Below, piece after piece: positions 40,501 to 49,622 of a stretch of DNA of 64,000 nucleotides. Origin of the DNA: Mycosarcoma maydis (lineage: Eukaryota; Basidiomycota; Ustilaginomycetes; Ustilaginales). Location: contig NC_026499.1 of NCBI RefSeq assembly GCF_000328475.2, forward strand, positions 310,001-374,000. The letters run 5' to 3'. The notes under the pieces were generated by a model that had not been told where the DNA came from, did no database searches, and was given only the letters and a program-made list of their open reading frames with translations. How positions within the stretch are numbered: position 1 is the stretch's first letter; each line of letters begins with the position of its first letter. Both the position numbers and the translations under genes were made by a program.

Positions 40501-43146
40501 GTTGAAGACAGCATGATCCAGGCACTCAGTCACGCCGGTCGACCCGAAGCGGCTACCACGCATCGACACCGCATCATCACCGCTGGCGGCACGCCTAGTC
40601 CGACTTCGTACGCTGCTCTCATCGCTACGATTCGCGATACGACTGACGATGCCTCCATCGCCCAGGAGCTCTTTGACGAATCGCAGCGCTTCGGAGTACG
40701 TCCAACGGCTTATCTTTTTAACACGGTCATCTCGAAGCTCTCGCGCGCACGCAAGGCGGATCGAGCGCTGCAGCTTTTCGACGAAATGGTTACCAACTTC
40801 CGCATCAAGCCCACCAGCGTTACCTATGGAGCTGTCATCAACGCCTGCACGCGTATCGGCGACGAGCAACGCGCAGTTCACATGTTTGAGCGCATGGAGC
40901 GGGATCCAGCCTTCAAGCCTCGTGTGCCGCCGTACAACACGATGATGCAGTTCTTCATTCAGAGCGTGCCTGATCGTCAAAAGGCGCTTGTGTACTATCA
41001 CAAGATGCTGGATGCCGGCGTCGAGCCCAGCGCGCATACCTACAAGCTACTGCTCGACCTGTTTGGCGCCATTGAACCCGTAGATCCTCTCGAGATGGAA
41101 CGCGTCTTTGCAGAGCTCACCAGCAAACGCTCAGTGACGGTGCAGAGTACGCACTGGGCTTCGCTGATCAACTGCTACGGATGCATGCTCGACGATCTGG
41201 ATCGCGCGGTTGCTACGTTTGACTCGATTGCCTCGCACCCTTCGTCGCAAAGGCGCAAGGATGGTGCACGTATGCCAGATGCGGTCGCATTCGAAGCGCT
41301 TCTGGCCGTGTTTGTTGCGCACAACCGGACCGACCTGATGCGTTCACACTTGGAAAAAATGAAGCAGGCGGGACTACAGATGACAGCGTACGTGGCTAAT
41401 TTGCTGATCCGCGGCTTCTCGATGGAGCAAGGGGAGGCCGGATTGAACGAGGCGCGTGCTCTGTTTGAGAGTATGGGTGAGCCCGCTGCTGGTGTTGCTG
41501 CGGCAGGCAACCATCCTCCACGAGCGCATGGTGCTGGTGCTCCTATCTCTGATGACGCGCCGGTCGTGCTTTCGTCAGTTCGACCTGCCGATGTGACGGC
41601 TGGGTCGCACAGCGCTGATGCTCCATTTGCATCGGTGCAACGTGAGCCGTCGACGTACGAAGCCATGATGCGCGCCGAGCTTGAGCACGGCCACGCTGAT
41701 CGCGCAGCTGCTCTGGTGGATCGGATGGAGGCACGAGCGTTCCCACCTGCGCTCATTGTACGTGCTCGTGCGCTCGTGTCGGAAGGTCTGGCTTCGACTG
41801 CTGCAGCCAACTCTGCGACCGCTGCCGAGGCTGTGGGCGGCGACGCTTTCACCTATGCTCGCTTGACGTTTGGGCAGACTTCTCCTCGACTGAGGCCTAC
41901 AAGTCTGTACCGGGCGCCATTGACGGATGGTGGCGCCAACAAGGGTATCAGTGGCATGTCGGTGCGCCACGCCTCGACGATGGCTGGTAGCGGAGCAGCT
42001 GCACCAGCGCCCGGACCACCCAAGCCGAACAGCGCGTTCACCATCTTTGACCGAGCTACCAAGAGGCTGCAAAAGGACCGAGCTGCGCTGAAGCCGTCGA
42101 TTTCCAAGAGCCAATTTGGCTATGGCTTTGACGACAACTCAAAGCGGGGGGAGGCGTCGCGTCAGACTGACTACGTACGTCATGCCATCGCCGAATCGCT
42201 TGCGGATCGTGTGCAGGACATCAAGCGAGACTTGACGACGATTGTTGAACTGGGAGCGGGACCTGGGTTGCTGCGTCACTACTTGGATGCCCAAGGATGC
42301 AGCACCAAGAAGATCATCATGTGCGACACGAGCGAGGCGCTGCTGAATCGCGATCGGCACCTGGATGACCAGTTTGGATTCGAGTTTGAGCGTCGGGTGA
42401 TGGATGAAGAGATGCTGCCATTCGAGGAGGCTTCGTTGGATTGCGTTGTTTTCAGCGGCGGTCTGCACTGGACGAACGATCTTCCAGGCGTGCTCATCCA
42501 GATTCGACGTGCGCTCAAGCCAGACGGTGTTTTCATTGGAGCGCTGTGCGGTGGCGATACGCTGTTTGAGCTACGAACGAGCCTGCAATTGGCTGAGCAG
42601 GAGCGAGAAGGCGGCATCTCTGCGCGCATTTCGCCGATGGCTGACACACGCGACATGGCATCTTTGCTGTCTCGTGCGGGCTTCACGATCCCGACGGTCG
42701 ACGTCGATGAGGTTTCGGTGGGCTACCCGAGCATGTACGAGCTGATGCACGATCTTCGTGATATGGGCGAGTCCAATGCGGTCATCAACCGTCGAGGCCA
42801 GCTGCGTCGCGATACGATGCTCGCGGCTGGTGCCATTTACGAGTCGCTGCACGGTCAGCAGGAGAGCGAGGGTGCGGGTGAGGGCGAGCGTGCTGAGCAG
42901 CAAGGGGTGCCAGCGACGTTCCAGTTGATCTTTCTGATCGGATGGAGCCCTTCGCCGACGCAACCCAAGCCGTTGAAGCGAGGCAGTGCACAGTCGAGTC
43001 TCAAGGACGTCTTGGCGGCTGCAGACGGCGATATGCAGCGACAGATGCAGAGCGAGACGGACGAAAAGCAGCGTGAGCAATGGATGAAGTCGATGGAGCA
43101 GTCTGAAAACAACCACAACAACCACAACCACAACAACAAAAGCTAA
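37504..43146 (+). CDS. Fusion of PPR protein and NDUFAF5-type methyltransferase
   Basis: One uninterrupted 1880-residue frame with two parts. Residues 1-1440 form a pentatricopeptide-repeat protein. The N-terminus is basic, Ser/Ala-rich and acid-free (SSAAKLASHIWRGAAQ), a good mitochondrial targeting sequence. Helical-pair repeats are clearest at about 215-500 and 1000-1330, for example FNTVISKLSRARKADRALQ and ALQLFDEM. PPR proteins bind organelle RNA or help assemble respiratory complexes. Residues about 1505-1860 are a complete class I methyltransferase of the NDUFAF5 family: FTIFDRATKRLQKDRAAL, SAM site VELGAGPGLLRHYL, SGGLHWTNDLPG, KPDGVFIGALCGGDTLFELR, SLQLAEQEREGG and MGESNAVINRR. NDUFAF5 hydroxylates an arginine of the complex I subunit NDUFS7 during early assembly in mitochondria. 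A second presequence-like stretch (MSVRHASTMAGS) starts at residue 1485 (41956), where a stand-alone protein would begin. Confidence 0.85.
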   Translation: MPVSSAAKLASHIWRGAAQSAASAAHNSANSFRGAFHGASNSSASSTGSSASGWASGLSSGGSSAGAGAGGAKFHAGRGTHFSYQHTGRALSQASSTPNSDTNNKSNDEEDEIRRQKAYKLRLDGQHSYERSMLASPGHLTNSHLQVRFRHAFAAKQAPLFVTASEHTGNSQDADASSQTQRRAASTLTANPSEATSDAGAPSISTTHSTNAHDRVYHELRSAISRKDAYQIRLSVDAFNALPKEQKTTAGFNMVMESLLAIRSHGQTVREITDTYNDMIHTGLSPNSRTYTVLVKALCARDAETAAASTLPPSDATSADADAAATTEDNFGQALKLMSVCHSSRLQFDDQKAYNAVLSSCALRGDVDRALSVLDLLERSMFANTDAYTFKHLIRTFAQDPQLKPDETQQMQESRKLAACKQVFDEFLLASQKPDWNHKDNSIVWSSLIEAHFALNDPAGAIKLFEKMLQGGDNVPALHHTIISSVITGFLDSGDTATALHWFIKVTSMQAANTAPHSMSSDSQPMPSIKSIEYLITKLAESGDDLLEPLQRVFHVYLQRCVELHRYAQLETLIALASANSVRAQRLLQAGSAQEANAALDRALDAAASFFSREATSLARLSPSNLESKISTIVSTIFQLTEVLLTADRVVDAGCTLTYARIFLDKFDLAAESYQPFAVQLSQLASRFFTTNSPATANDAHPASIRLFASAEYLAPVLREAGLLDEHVAASLADLYRSVHAQSSDVVLNLPLSNDAWTMILEAFCFEELNVRPLNLDAYKADGIPMVLHDIAKLPAAASEGSESSADRASIDTTKAVQVTLARYGQEALALLPEWTTQKISTVAEQEAQDVAAVRDETSSETGSASQLSTSTPATTPPQQHSPLHRQDLPAPTLSCTTSGTCSSTLSFPAVQVVDTDFGHKLISLARPSGQKEAPRVFEEVIEQTKVGNFAHPEGIAVLIGAFGRLGNVDRVEQLYAMAQHVLHALVGDPTWQTNAWFVVEDSMIQALSHAGRPEAATTHRHRIITAGGTPSPTSYAALIATIRDTTDDASIAQELFDESQRFGVRPTAYLFNTVISKLSRARKADRALQLFDEMVTNFRIKPTSVTYGAVINACTRIGDEQRAVHMFERMERDPAFKPRVPPYNTMMQFFIQSVPDRQKALVYYHKMLDAGVEPSAHTYKLLLDLFGAIEPVDPLEMERVFAELTSKRSVTVQSTHWASLINCYGCMLDDLDRAVATFDSIASHPSSQRRKDGARMPDAVAFEALLAVFVAHNRTDLMRSHLEKMKQAGLQMTAYVANLLIRGFSMEQGEAGLNEARALFESMGEPAAGVAAAGNHPPRAHGAGAPISDDAPVVLSSVRPADVTAGSHSADAPFASVQREPSTYEAMMRAELEHGHADRAAALVDRMEARAFPPALIVRARALVSEGLASTAAANSATAAEAVGGDAFTYARLTFGQTSPRLRPTSLYRAPLTDGGANKGISGMSVRHASTMAGSGAAAPAPGPPKPNSAFTIFDRATKRLQKDRAALKPSISKSQFGYGFDDNSKRGEASRQTDYVRHAIAESLADRVQDIKRDLTTIVELGAGPGLLRHYLDAQGCSTKKIIMCDTSEALLNRDRHLDDQFGFEFERRVMDEEMLPFEEASLDCVVFSGGLHWTNDLPGVLIQIRRALKPDGVFIGALCGGDTLFELRTSLQLAEQEREGGISARISPMADTRDMASLLSRAGFTIPTVDVDEVSVGYPSMYELMHDLRDMGESNAVINRRGQLRRDTMLAAGAIYESLHGQQESEGAGEGERAEQQGVPATFQLIFLIGWSPSPTQPKPLKRGSAQSSLKDVLAAADGDMQRQMQSETDEKQREQWMKSMEQSENNHNNHNHNNKS

Positions 43147-43275
43147 TCTTGCATCTCGACACCACCCTTCACACTTTCTCCAACATGCCAGCCGGTTGGG
43201 CTTGTTTGTATACATGTATTTGTACCTGCTTGGTTTCGCTAGAATCAGACGCACTGTCCACTTTTCCACGTTCTC

Positions 43276-43319
43276 GTAACCAACAGGTAGCCAGCAGATA
43301 ACCAACAAGTAACCAACAG
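43276..43319 (+). repeat. Four-unit 11-mer array, GTAACCAACAG
   Basis: Four adjacent 11-nt units (GTAACCAACAG, GTAGCCAGCAG, ATAACCAACAA, GTAACCAACAG), 130 bp after the PPR-NDUFAF5 stop codon, possibly in the 3' UTR. Confidence 0.9.
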
Positions 43320-43750
43320 GGGTGAATAGAGTGGTTGAAGCGGCTGCTTGGGGGTTGGATGGTCAGGGAGCGAAGCGCAAAGCACGAGAATCGGCGCCGG
43401 TGTTGGTTTCAGATGTCGCACGTCTGCGCATATACTCGCGACTCGCACCACCGCGACTGTGTGCGAATAGACAGCGACAAGATTCACGATCCGTGATTTT
43501 TGACGTGTGTTGCTCGCTTCCGTGTTCGCTCAGCCACGCTCGGCCAAGAACTGCTCCAAAACTCGTGACTCGAGGACGCGACCCGGCCAAGCACGAATCA
43601 CGAATCGGTGGAAATGTGTGATTCACGATTTTCGTGATTCGTGATTGTTGCAGCTTCCAACATGCGCAGTCCCAAGTCACGAGTCGCGCTGCGTTGTGCT
43701 GTGCTTTAAACAAGAATCTTGATAGAATGCTAGAATTCCAGGAAATCCAA

Positions 43751-43816
43751 GATTTACGATTTACGATTTACGATTCACGATCGATTTACGATTCACGATT
43801 CACGATTCACGATTCA
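43751..43816 (+). repeat. Heptamer array, GATTYAC, eight units
   Basis: Units GATTTAC (x3), GATTCAC, a GATC interruption, GATTTAC, GATTCAC (x3) and a partial unit. The T/C variants are grouped, which suggests local duplication. Confidence 0.95.
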
Positions 43817-43860
43817 ACAAGAGCGTGTGGGTGAGTGTGACTGTGTGCGCGCACGGTCGC

Positions 43861-43895
43861 AATCACGAATCACGAATCACGAATCACGAATCACG
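43861..43895 (+). repeat. Heptamer array, AATCACG, five units
   Basis: Four AATCACG units and one CATCACG, then CATCGTG. It lies only 45 bp from the preceding array but uses the AAT rather than ATT flank. Confidence 0.95.
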
Positions 43896-44591
43896 CATCA
43901 CGCATCGTGTGTGTGAATCTTGAATGCGCAGTGTGCTGCGTGGAAAGCGTGTGGAAGCGTGGCTAAAAAGCTGAAAAGGCTAAAAAGCTAAAAAGTGTCA
44001 GACGCTTGGCACGGCTGCTCACAGTCACGAGTCACGAGTCATGAGTGAGTGAGTGTCACTCTGTCACTGTCACAACTCTGTGACTGTGTGTCAGTCAGAC
44101 GATTCACGAGAGAGGAGACCCTGAAGAGCAACACACGCAGGACAGCGACTACGGACCGTGGACGTGCGAGCGAATGACGAATTGAATTCACTCTGCTACT
44201 ACTCATTCTTCACCCTCCTCGTCTCTGCCATCACCATAATCCTCCTTTGTCGCAACGTGCTTGCTGAATGCTGCTGCTTGCTGGCTGCTGGTCGCCGTCG
44301 CGCCCTCCTCACCCTGTCTCAAGCCACATTCTTTTTTGATACCCGCCTTCATTTCACGTTCTCGCTTCCGATCCTCTGCTCTCTGCAGCTTACGCACCAA
44401 CCGCAGCACAGGCGATCAACTTTGTATCTGCACTGCACACCCTGCTCCTCTACTCTCTACCACCTCAAGCTCGGGATTCAGTTCGTCATCCGCACTGCAC
44501 TCGTCCGAAGAGTCGTACCTTGTCATCCGATTTCAAGGTGCATGGCCCAGATCCAGTACCACACTTGCCACCTCCATAGAGCTCCGCCATC

Positions 44592-47500
44592 ATGGCCGAC
44601 TCGGGCAACATCAAGGTCGTCGTACGATGTCGTCCCATGAACTCGAGAGAAAGAAATCGGGGCGCGTCTAACCTGATCGAGTTTGTAGACCAGCACCAAC
44701 TCATCCTTTCACCCCCCAACGAAGCCGACACAAAAGAAAACAGCAAAGCCACCAAGAAAAAATCCATGCCCTTCTCGTTTGATCGCGCCTACGACGAACA
44801 CACCGAACAGGACGACCTCTTCCAGTACATTGGCGTCGAACTTTTACAGCATGCCTTCAACGGCTTCAACACCTGTGTCTTTGCTTACGGCCAGACCGGT
44901 TCCGGCAAATCACACTCCATGGTCGGGTACGCTCAAGCCAAAGGTATCATTCCCCTCACCTGTGCTCGCCTCTTTGAAGATATCAACCAAAAGACCGCCG
45001 CCGATCCTAACCTCAAAATCAGCGTCGAGGTCAGCTACATTGAGATCTACAACGAGAAAGTTCGAGACTTGCTCAATCCAAAAAACAAGGGCAATCTCAA
45101 AGTAAGAGAGCATCCTAGCCTAGGTCCCTACGTCGAGGATCTCAGCAAGCTCGTCGTTGCCAGTTATCCCGATATCATGAACCTCATGGACGAAGGCAAC
45201 AAGGCCAGGACCGTCGCTGCCACCAACATGAACGAGACCAGTTCGCGTTCGCACGCCGTTTTCACGCTTGTCCTCACACAAAAGCGCTTCGATGTCCAGA
45301 CCAAACTCGAGGCCGAAAAGGTATCACGCATCTCGATGGTCGACCTGGCAGGTTCCGAACGCGCCAACTCGACAGGTGCCACCGGTGCACGTCTCAAGGA
45401 AGGCGCCAACATCAATCGCTCCCTCACCACTCTCGGAAAAGTCATTGCCGCTCTCGCCATAGCAAGTTCGGCTGTCGAGCCCGTCAAGGGCGCCAAAAAA
45501 CCAAAAACCGCCAGCCTAGATAGCTTTGTACCTTATCGTGATTCAGTCCTCACCTGGTTGCTCAAGGACAGTCTCGGCGGAAACTCCAAGACGGCCATGA
45601 TTGCCGCCATCTCGCCAGCAGACTACGAAGAGACTCTCAGTACGCTCCGTTATGCCGATCAGGCCAAAAAAATCAAGAACAAGGCCGTCGTCAACGAGGA
45701 CCCCAACGCAAAACTCATCCGCGAACTCAAGGAAGAGCTCGAGCTGCTTCGCACACGCGTCTCGGGCGGAGGTGGCGCCGATGGAGAGAGCAACTGGGAC
45801 CCATCAATACCACCCGACAAGCAGGTCGTTCGCTACCAGACCAAAACCGGTGAGATCAAAACCGTCACCAAGGCCGAGTTGCAGGAACAGCTCGAGCAGA
45901 GCGAAAAGATCATGAGCAGCCTCAACGAAAGCTGGGAGGAGAAGCTCACAAAAACGCAAGAAATTCAAAAGGAGCGCGAAAAGGCTCTCGAAGAGCTCGG
46001 CATCTCGGTCGACAAGGGCAACGTCGGCGTTCATACGCCCAAGAAACTGCCCCATCTCGTCAACCTCAACGAGGATCCGCTCATGTCCGAGTGTCTCATC
46101 TATCAGATCAAGCCCGGTCATACACTGGTTGGCAACCTAGACAGCGGTCCCGACGTTCATATCAAGCTCAGCGGCACCAAGATCTTGAACAAGCACTGCA
46201 TGTTTGATCATCAGGACGGCCTTGTCACGGTCACCGCCATGCCGGACAGCATGACCATGGTCAACGGCAAACGTCTTGCACCAGACGAGCCAAAGAGGCT
46301 TCGATCGGGTTACAGAGTTATCCTCGGCGACTTTCATGTTTTTCGCTTCAACCATCCCGAAGAGGTTCGAAAGGCGCGAGATCGTGTCCGGTCCACCCTT
46401 GCTCTGTCCACGGGCGAAGCGCACAACGAAACGCTCATCGATGGCGACTTGCCCTCCACTCGTCCTGACTCGCCTGCTTCCGGAGACGTCGATTGGACCT
46501 ATGCTCGCCGAGAGTACACCATGGCCAAACTCAACGGTCAGAATGTCAACTTTGACAACCTCAACGAGGAGGACCTCGAAAAGTTGTTCGAAGACATCTC
46601 GCGGGCTCGATCCAAAAAGTCGATGGGAAGCGTACTCGGTCGTCCCGAGAGCCGAGCCAGTCTGTTTGACGATAATGCCAGCGAGTCGGCGAGCTCGGTT
46701 ATCCGACCGTACTCGCATGGCGCACTCACCGACGATACGAGCATCGATCCCTGGAGTCAGGCAGGCAGCGAGATGGGTTCGATGCGCTTCAGTGCCGGTA
46801 CGCCGATCAAGGAGAATGCCTACACCGGTGCGGGCGCCTCGTCGCCGGCGCTTGTTGCTGCAAGCCACAGGGAGACCGAGTCACTGAGGGCAAAAGTGCG
46901 CGAGTACGAGGAAAAGTTGACCCGTATGGCCAACGGTTCGCCCCGCCTAGCCGATGAGCCTATCGAATACAGCGACACACAGAAGGCACTGCTACGAAAA
47001 GTGCTCGTCAAGTGGAAGGCACACACCAAGGTATCGATGGCCGAAGACGCTCTTTGTAAGGCGGTGCTCGTCAAGGAAGCCAACGTAATCAGCAAGGAGC
47101 TCGCCAAGCGCGTCACGTATCAATACACCATAGTTGATGACTTTCCCCTCGCTGTGCCCACCTCAGGCGTCGAAGCCATTGCCGGTCTCACCGAATTCGA
47201 TGACGTCTCCGATCCCGATCTCGCTTCATGCGCAAAACCATGCATGGGCATCAAGGTGCTCGACTATCTTCACTCGACCTGCTACGTTTGGTCCATGCCA
47301 AAATTTGAACAGCGTCTGCAAAAGATGCGCAACCTATACACGTTTGTCGACAAACCCGAATACTCGAAACACTTGAACTGGTCCGATCCTTTCTACGAGG
47401 CACCTCATCCGACTTATGCCTTTGTGGCGAGTACGTTGGTACCACTGACCCCGCTCTCTAGGCAGTTGTCGGCCAAGTATCGATTGCCGCTGCACGATCG

Positions 47501-49622
47501 ACATACAGCCAAGCAGATCGGGTGGTGCAGCGTTTCGGTGAAATTTGTCAGTCTATCCCCGGTACCCGTCAGTGCAAGAGCGGGAGGCACGGCTTTGCCG
47601 GCGCCAAGTGGATCGCGTAACCCCAGCTCACCAACGTCTTCATCTTGTACGAACGGTATCGTGAATCCACTTGTAGGGCAGAAGCTCGGATTCCAGATCT
47701 TGGTGGATGCCATCTCGGGCATCTCGAGCGACGACTTTGCCAGCATCCATCTTCAAGTCAAGCTCAGCTCTTTTGCCGGAAACGAATTGGGCAAGGACGA
47801 GATCTACACCTCGATCCCTGTGGATCTGGTCAACCAAGAGTCGTTGGCCGAAGTGCGACTGCGCAGGACGCTCTCGTTTGTATTGACACCGGAAACGATC
47901 CAGTGGCTGCGCACGGGAGCAGCGCCGATCGAGGTGTATGCGAAATTGCGACCGCATTACCTTGTTGCACTGGAGCAGCACGACAGTGCGAGGGAGAGCG
48001 AGGGCCAACAGCACGCCGCTGCGTTTGTACCACTCCATGACGATTCCCGGTCCTTAACGGCAGGCCAGCAAAAGACCATGTCAAATACCATCAAGGAGCG
48101 ACTCTCGGAGAACGAGATGCGGAACGAGGAACGACATTTCATCTTGGCCTCTGTGCAGATTTGCGAGTTGGACGCATCTGGAGAGTACATGCCTGTGCCC
48201 GTGCGGGCGTCATCGGCGCTCGATCCGGGGTCGTTCTTCCTTCGACAAGGGTTGCAGCGGAAACTGGTGTTGCAGTTGGCGCACGATTCCGGTCGTCAAT
48301 TTTTGTGGAGCAGAGTGACAAAGTTGGAGCTGGCAGACGTGCGACTTTTGGACAGCCGAGGTAGAGTGCATGGAGGCAAAGCTTCCGACGCCGTCCAACT
48401 GAAAACGCCGCTCAAGCAGCAGTCGGTGGAATTTGCCAACAATGGGACGAGCCAACTCGAGCTGTGGGCTTGGTGGGACAGCAGCGTCCACGATAGTCTG
48501 CATCTCAATCGGACGACGAGCGCTGGACATCGAGTGCTGATCCGACTCTCGTTCGAGATCCAAGTGGATCGCTGCAGTGCACCGGCGGCGTTCAGCATGG
48601 ACCTGGCCGTGTCGATCAATGGCAGGGACGCAAAGCCACCGGGAAGGCTGATGAGCTTCATCGAAGGATCGACAAGCATGACCAAGACAAGCGCGATCTT
48701 TGAGGTCAGGCTGGTGCCACCGATGATGAAGCGGCCGTGCGAGCTTTGGAGGTTGGATACGGGCAGCAAGTACGTGAGGGGACAGGAGATGTTGGGAGGG
48801 TGGAAGGCAAGAGGCGTGAGCTTGGTTGGAGATCATGCGGCGTTGGTGCAAAGGGAGAGGCGGAGGGCGGAGGTGGAGGGTGTGAGGGCGACGTTGAAGG
48901 GGCGCTCTGCGATGATGAGGAATGTAGATGATGCCAACGCGGAGAGTAAGGAGGAGTTGGCGGCGAGGGTGGTGGCGGTGTGGCAGCGCGCTGTGAGGGA
49001 TTCGAAGGTGGGAGTGGTGATCGGAGTGCAGCCCAGTACGAATGCCGCGAGTGCAGGCGGGACCACGTGTAAGACTGGTGCGGATGGACTGGTTGGCATG
49101 TTCGCAGCACCATCCGCGGTGGACGGTACGAATGGGTTGGGAATTGACAATCTGAGCGCATCCTCTTCACCGGCCAAGATCGAGCGCACTCGATCCACTT
49201 GGTCGTCAACCGCACCGGCACCGGCACCGGCACCGTCAGCACCGGCAGCACCGGCGGCGCTGACGGCAATTGTCGCACTGCTCCCACGCACTGCCACCAC
49301 ATCTCATCGGGGCTACCTCTGGATCCCGCTCGAAACAATCACAGACACGTGGGTGCGTCGATTCTTGGTGCTCCGTCGTCCGTTTCTGCATATCTACGAG
49401 TCGAATGCTCAAGTGGACGAGGTGATGGTCATCAACGTCGAAGCCGTCAGGGTGGAGTACGACGAAAATACGGAACGCCTGCTGGGAAAGCAGAATGTGT
49501 TTGCGGTGTATACCGCCAACAACAGCTACTTTTTCCAGGCTGACTCGGACAAGGATCGCCAAGTGTGGATGAAGCTCCTGGACGGCTCGTACAACGGCGA
49601 TGCGGGCCATGTGTTTTGCTGA
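44592..49622 (+). CDS. kin3: Kinesin-3 (Unc104/KIF1A type)
   Basis: A 1676-residue ORF. In smuts Kin3 is the plus-end-directed microtubule motor that carries early endosomes and hitch-hiking cargo through hyphae. The motor domain covers about residues 5-365: IKVVVRCRPMNSRE at the start, P-loop GQTGSGKS (about 99), switch I NETSSRSHAVF, switch II DLAGSER (about 251) and neck-linker region TLRYADQAKKIKN. The class-3 marks follow: an FHA domain at about 505-590 (HTLVGNLDSGPDVHIKLSG, KHCMF), coiled coil, the central KIF1B/DUF3694-type regions (for example IGWCSVSVKFVSLSPV) and a C-terminal PH domain at about 1570-1666 (HRGYLWIPLETITDTWVRRF) that binds endosomal phosphoinositides. The loop-12 region lacks a long poly-Lys run but has KGAKKPK. 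Length and architecture match the intact family; no intron is needed. Confidence 0.95.
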   Translation: MADSGNIKVVVRCRPMNSRERNRGASNLIEFVDQHQLILSPPNEADTKENSKATKKKSMPFSFDRAYDEHTEQDDLFQYIGVELLQHAFNGFNTCVFAYGQTGSGKSHSMVGYAQAKGIIPLTCARLFEDINQKTAADPNLKISVEVSYIEIYNEKVRDLLNPKNKGNLKVREHPSLGPYVEDLSKLVVASYPDIMNLMDEGNKARTVAATNMNETSSRSHAVFTLVLTQKRFDVQTKLEAEKVSRISMVDLAGSERANSTGATGARLKEGANINRSLTTLGKVIAALAIASSAVEPVKGAKKPKTASLDSFVPYRDSVLTWLLKDSLGGNSKTAMIAAISPADYEETLSTLRYADQAKKIKNKAVVNEDPNAKLIRELKEELELLRTRVSGGGGADGESNWDPSIPPDKQVVRYQTKTGEIKTVTKAELQEQLEQSEKIMSSLNESWEEKLTKTQEIQKEREKALEELGISVDKGNVGVHTPKKLPHLVNLNEDPLMSECLIYQIKPGHTLVGNLDSGPDVHIKLSGTKILNKHCMFDHQDGLVTVTAMPDSMTMVNGKRLAPDEPKRLRSGYRVILGDFHVFRFNHPEEVRKARDRVRSTLALSTGEAHNETLIDGDLPSTRPDSPASGDVDWTYARREYTMAKLNGQNVNFDNLNEEDLEKLFEDISRARSKKSMGSVLGRPESRASLFDDNASESASSVIRPYSHGALTDDTSIDPWSQAGSEMGSMRFSAGTPIKENAYTGAGASSPALVAASHRETESLRAKVREYEEKLTRMANGSPRLADEPIEYSDTQKALLRKVLVKWKAHTKVSMAEDALCKAVLVKEANVISKELAKRVTYQYTIVDDFPLAVPTSGVEAIAGLTEFDDVSDPDLASCAKPCMGIKVLDYLHSTCYVWSMPKFEQRLQKMRNLYTFVDKPEYSKHLNWSDPFYEAPHPTYAFVASTLVPLTPLSRQLSAKYRLPLHDRHTAKQIGWCSVSVKFVSLSPVPVSARAGGTALPAPSGSRNPSSPTSSSCTNGIVNPLVGQKLGFQILVDAISGISSDDFASIHLQVKLSSFAGNELGKDEIYTSIPVDLVNQESLAEVRLRRTLSFVLTPETIQWLRTGAAPIEVYAKLRPHYLVALEQHDSARESEGQQHAAAFVPLHDDSRSLTAGQQKTMSNTIKERLSENEMRNEERHFILASVQICELDASGEYMPVPVRASSALDPGSFFLRQGLQRKLVLQLAHDSGRQFLWSRVTKLELADVRLLDSRGRVHGGKASDAVQLKTPLKQQSVEFANNGTSQLELWAWWDSSVHDSLHLNRTTSAGHRVLIRLSFEIQVDRCSAPAAFSMDLAVSINGRDAKPPGRLMSFIEGSTSMTKTSAIFEVRLVPPMMKRPCELWRLDTGSKYVRGQEMLGGWKARGVSLVGDHAALVQRERRRAEVEGVRATLKGRSAMMRNVDDANAESKEELAARVVAVWQRAVRDSKVGVVIGVQPSTNAASAGGTTCKTGADGLVGMFAAPSAVDGTNGLGIDNLSASSSPAKIERTRSTWSSTAPAPAPAPSAPAAPAALTAIVALLPRTATTSHRGYLWIPLETITDTWVRRFLVLRRPFLHIYESNAQVDEVMVINVEAVRVEYDENTERLLGKQNVFAVYTANNSYFFQADSDKDRQVWMKLLDGSYNGDAGHVFC

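Larger units (their letters stand above)
43147..44591. other. Intergenic region with the densest heptamer arrays
   Basis: No gene is supported between the PPR-NDUFAF5 stop and the kinesin start. It holds an 11-mer array at 43276-43319, heptamer arrays at 43751-43816 and 43861-43895, scattered CACGA copies at 43480-43685, CTAAAAAG repeats near 43960-44000, CACGAGT and GTGA repeats at 44020-44095, and a C/T-rich leader from about 44190 to 44590. Confidence 0.75.
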
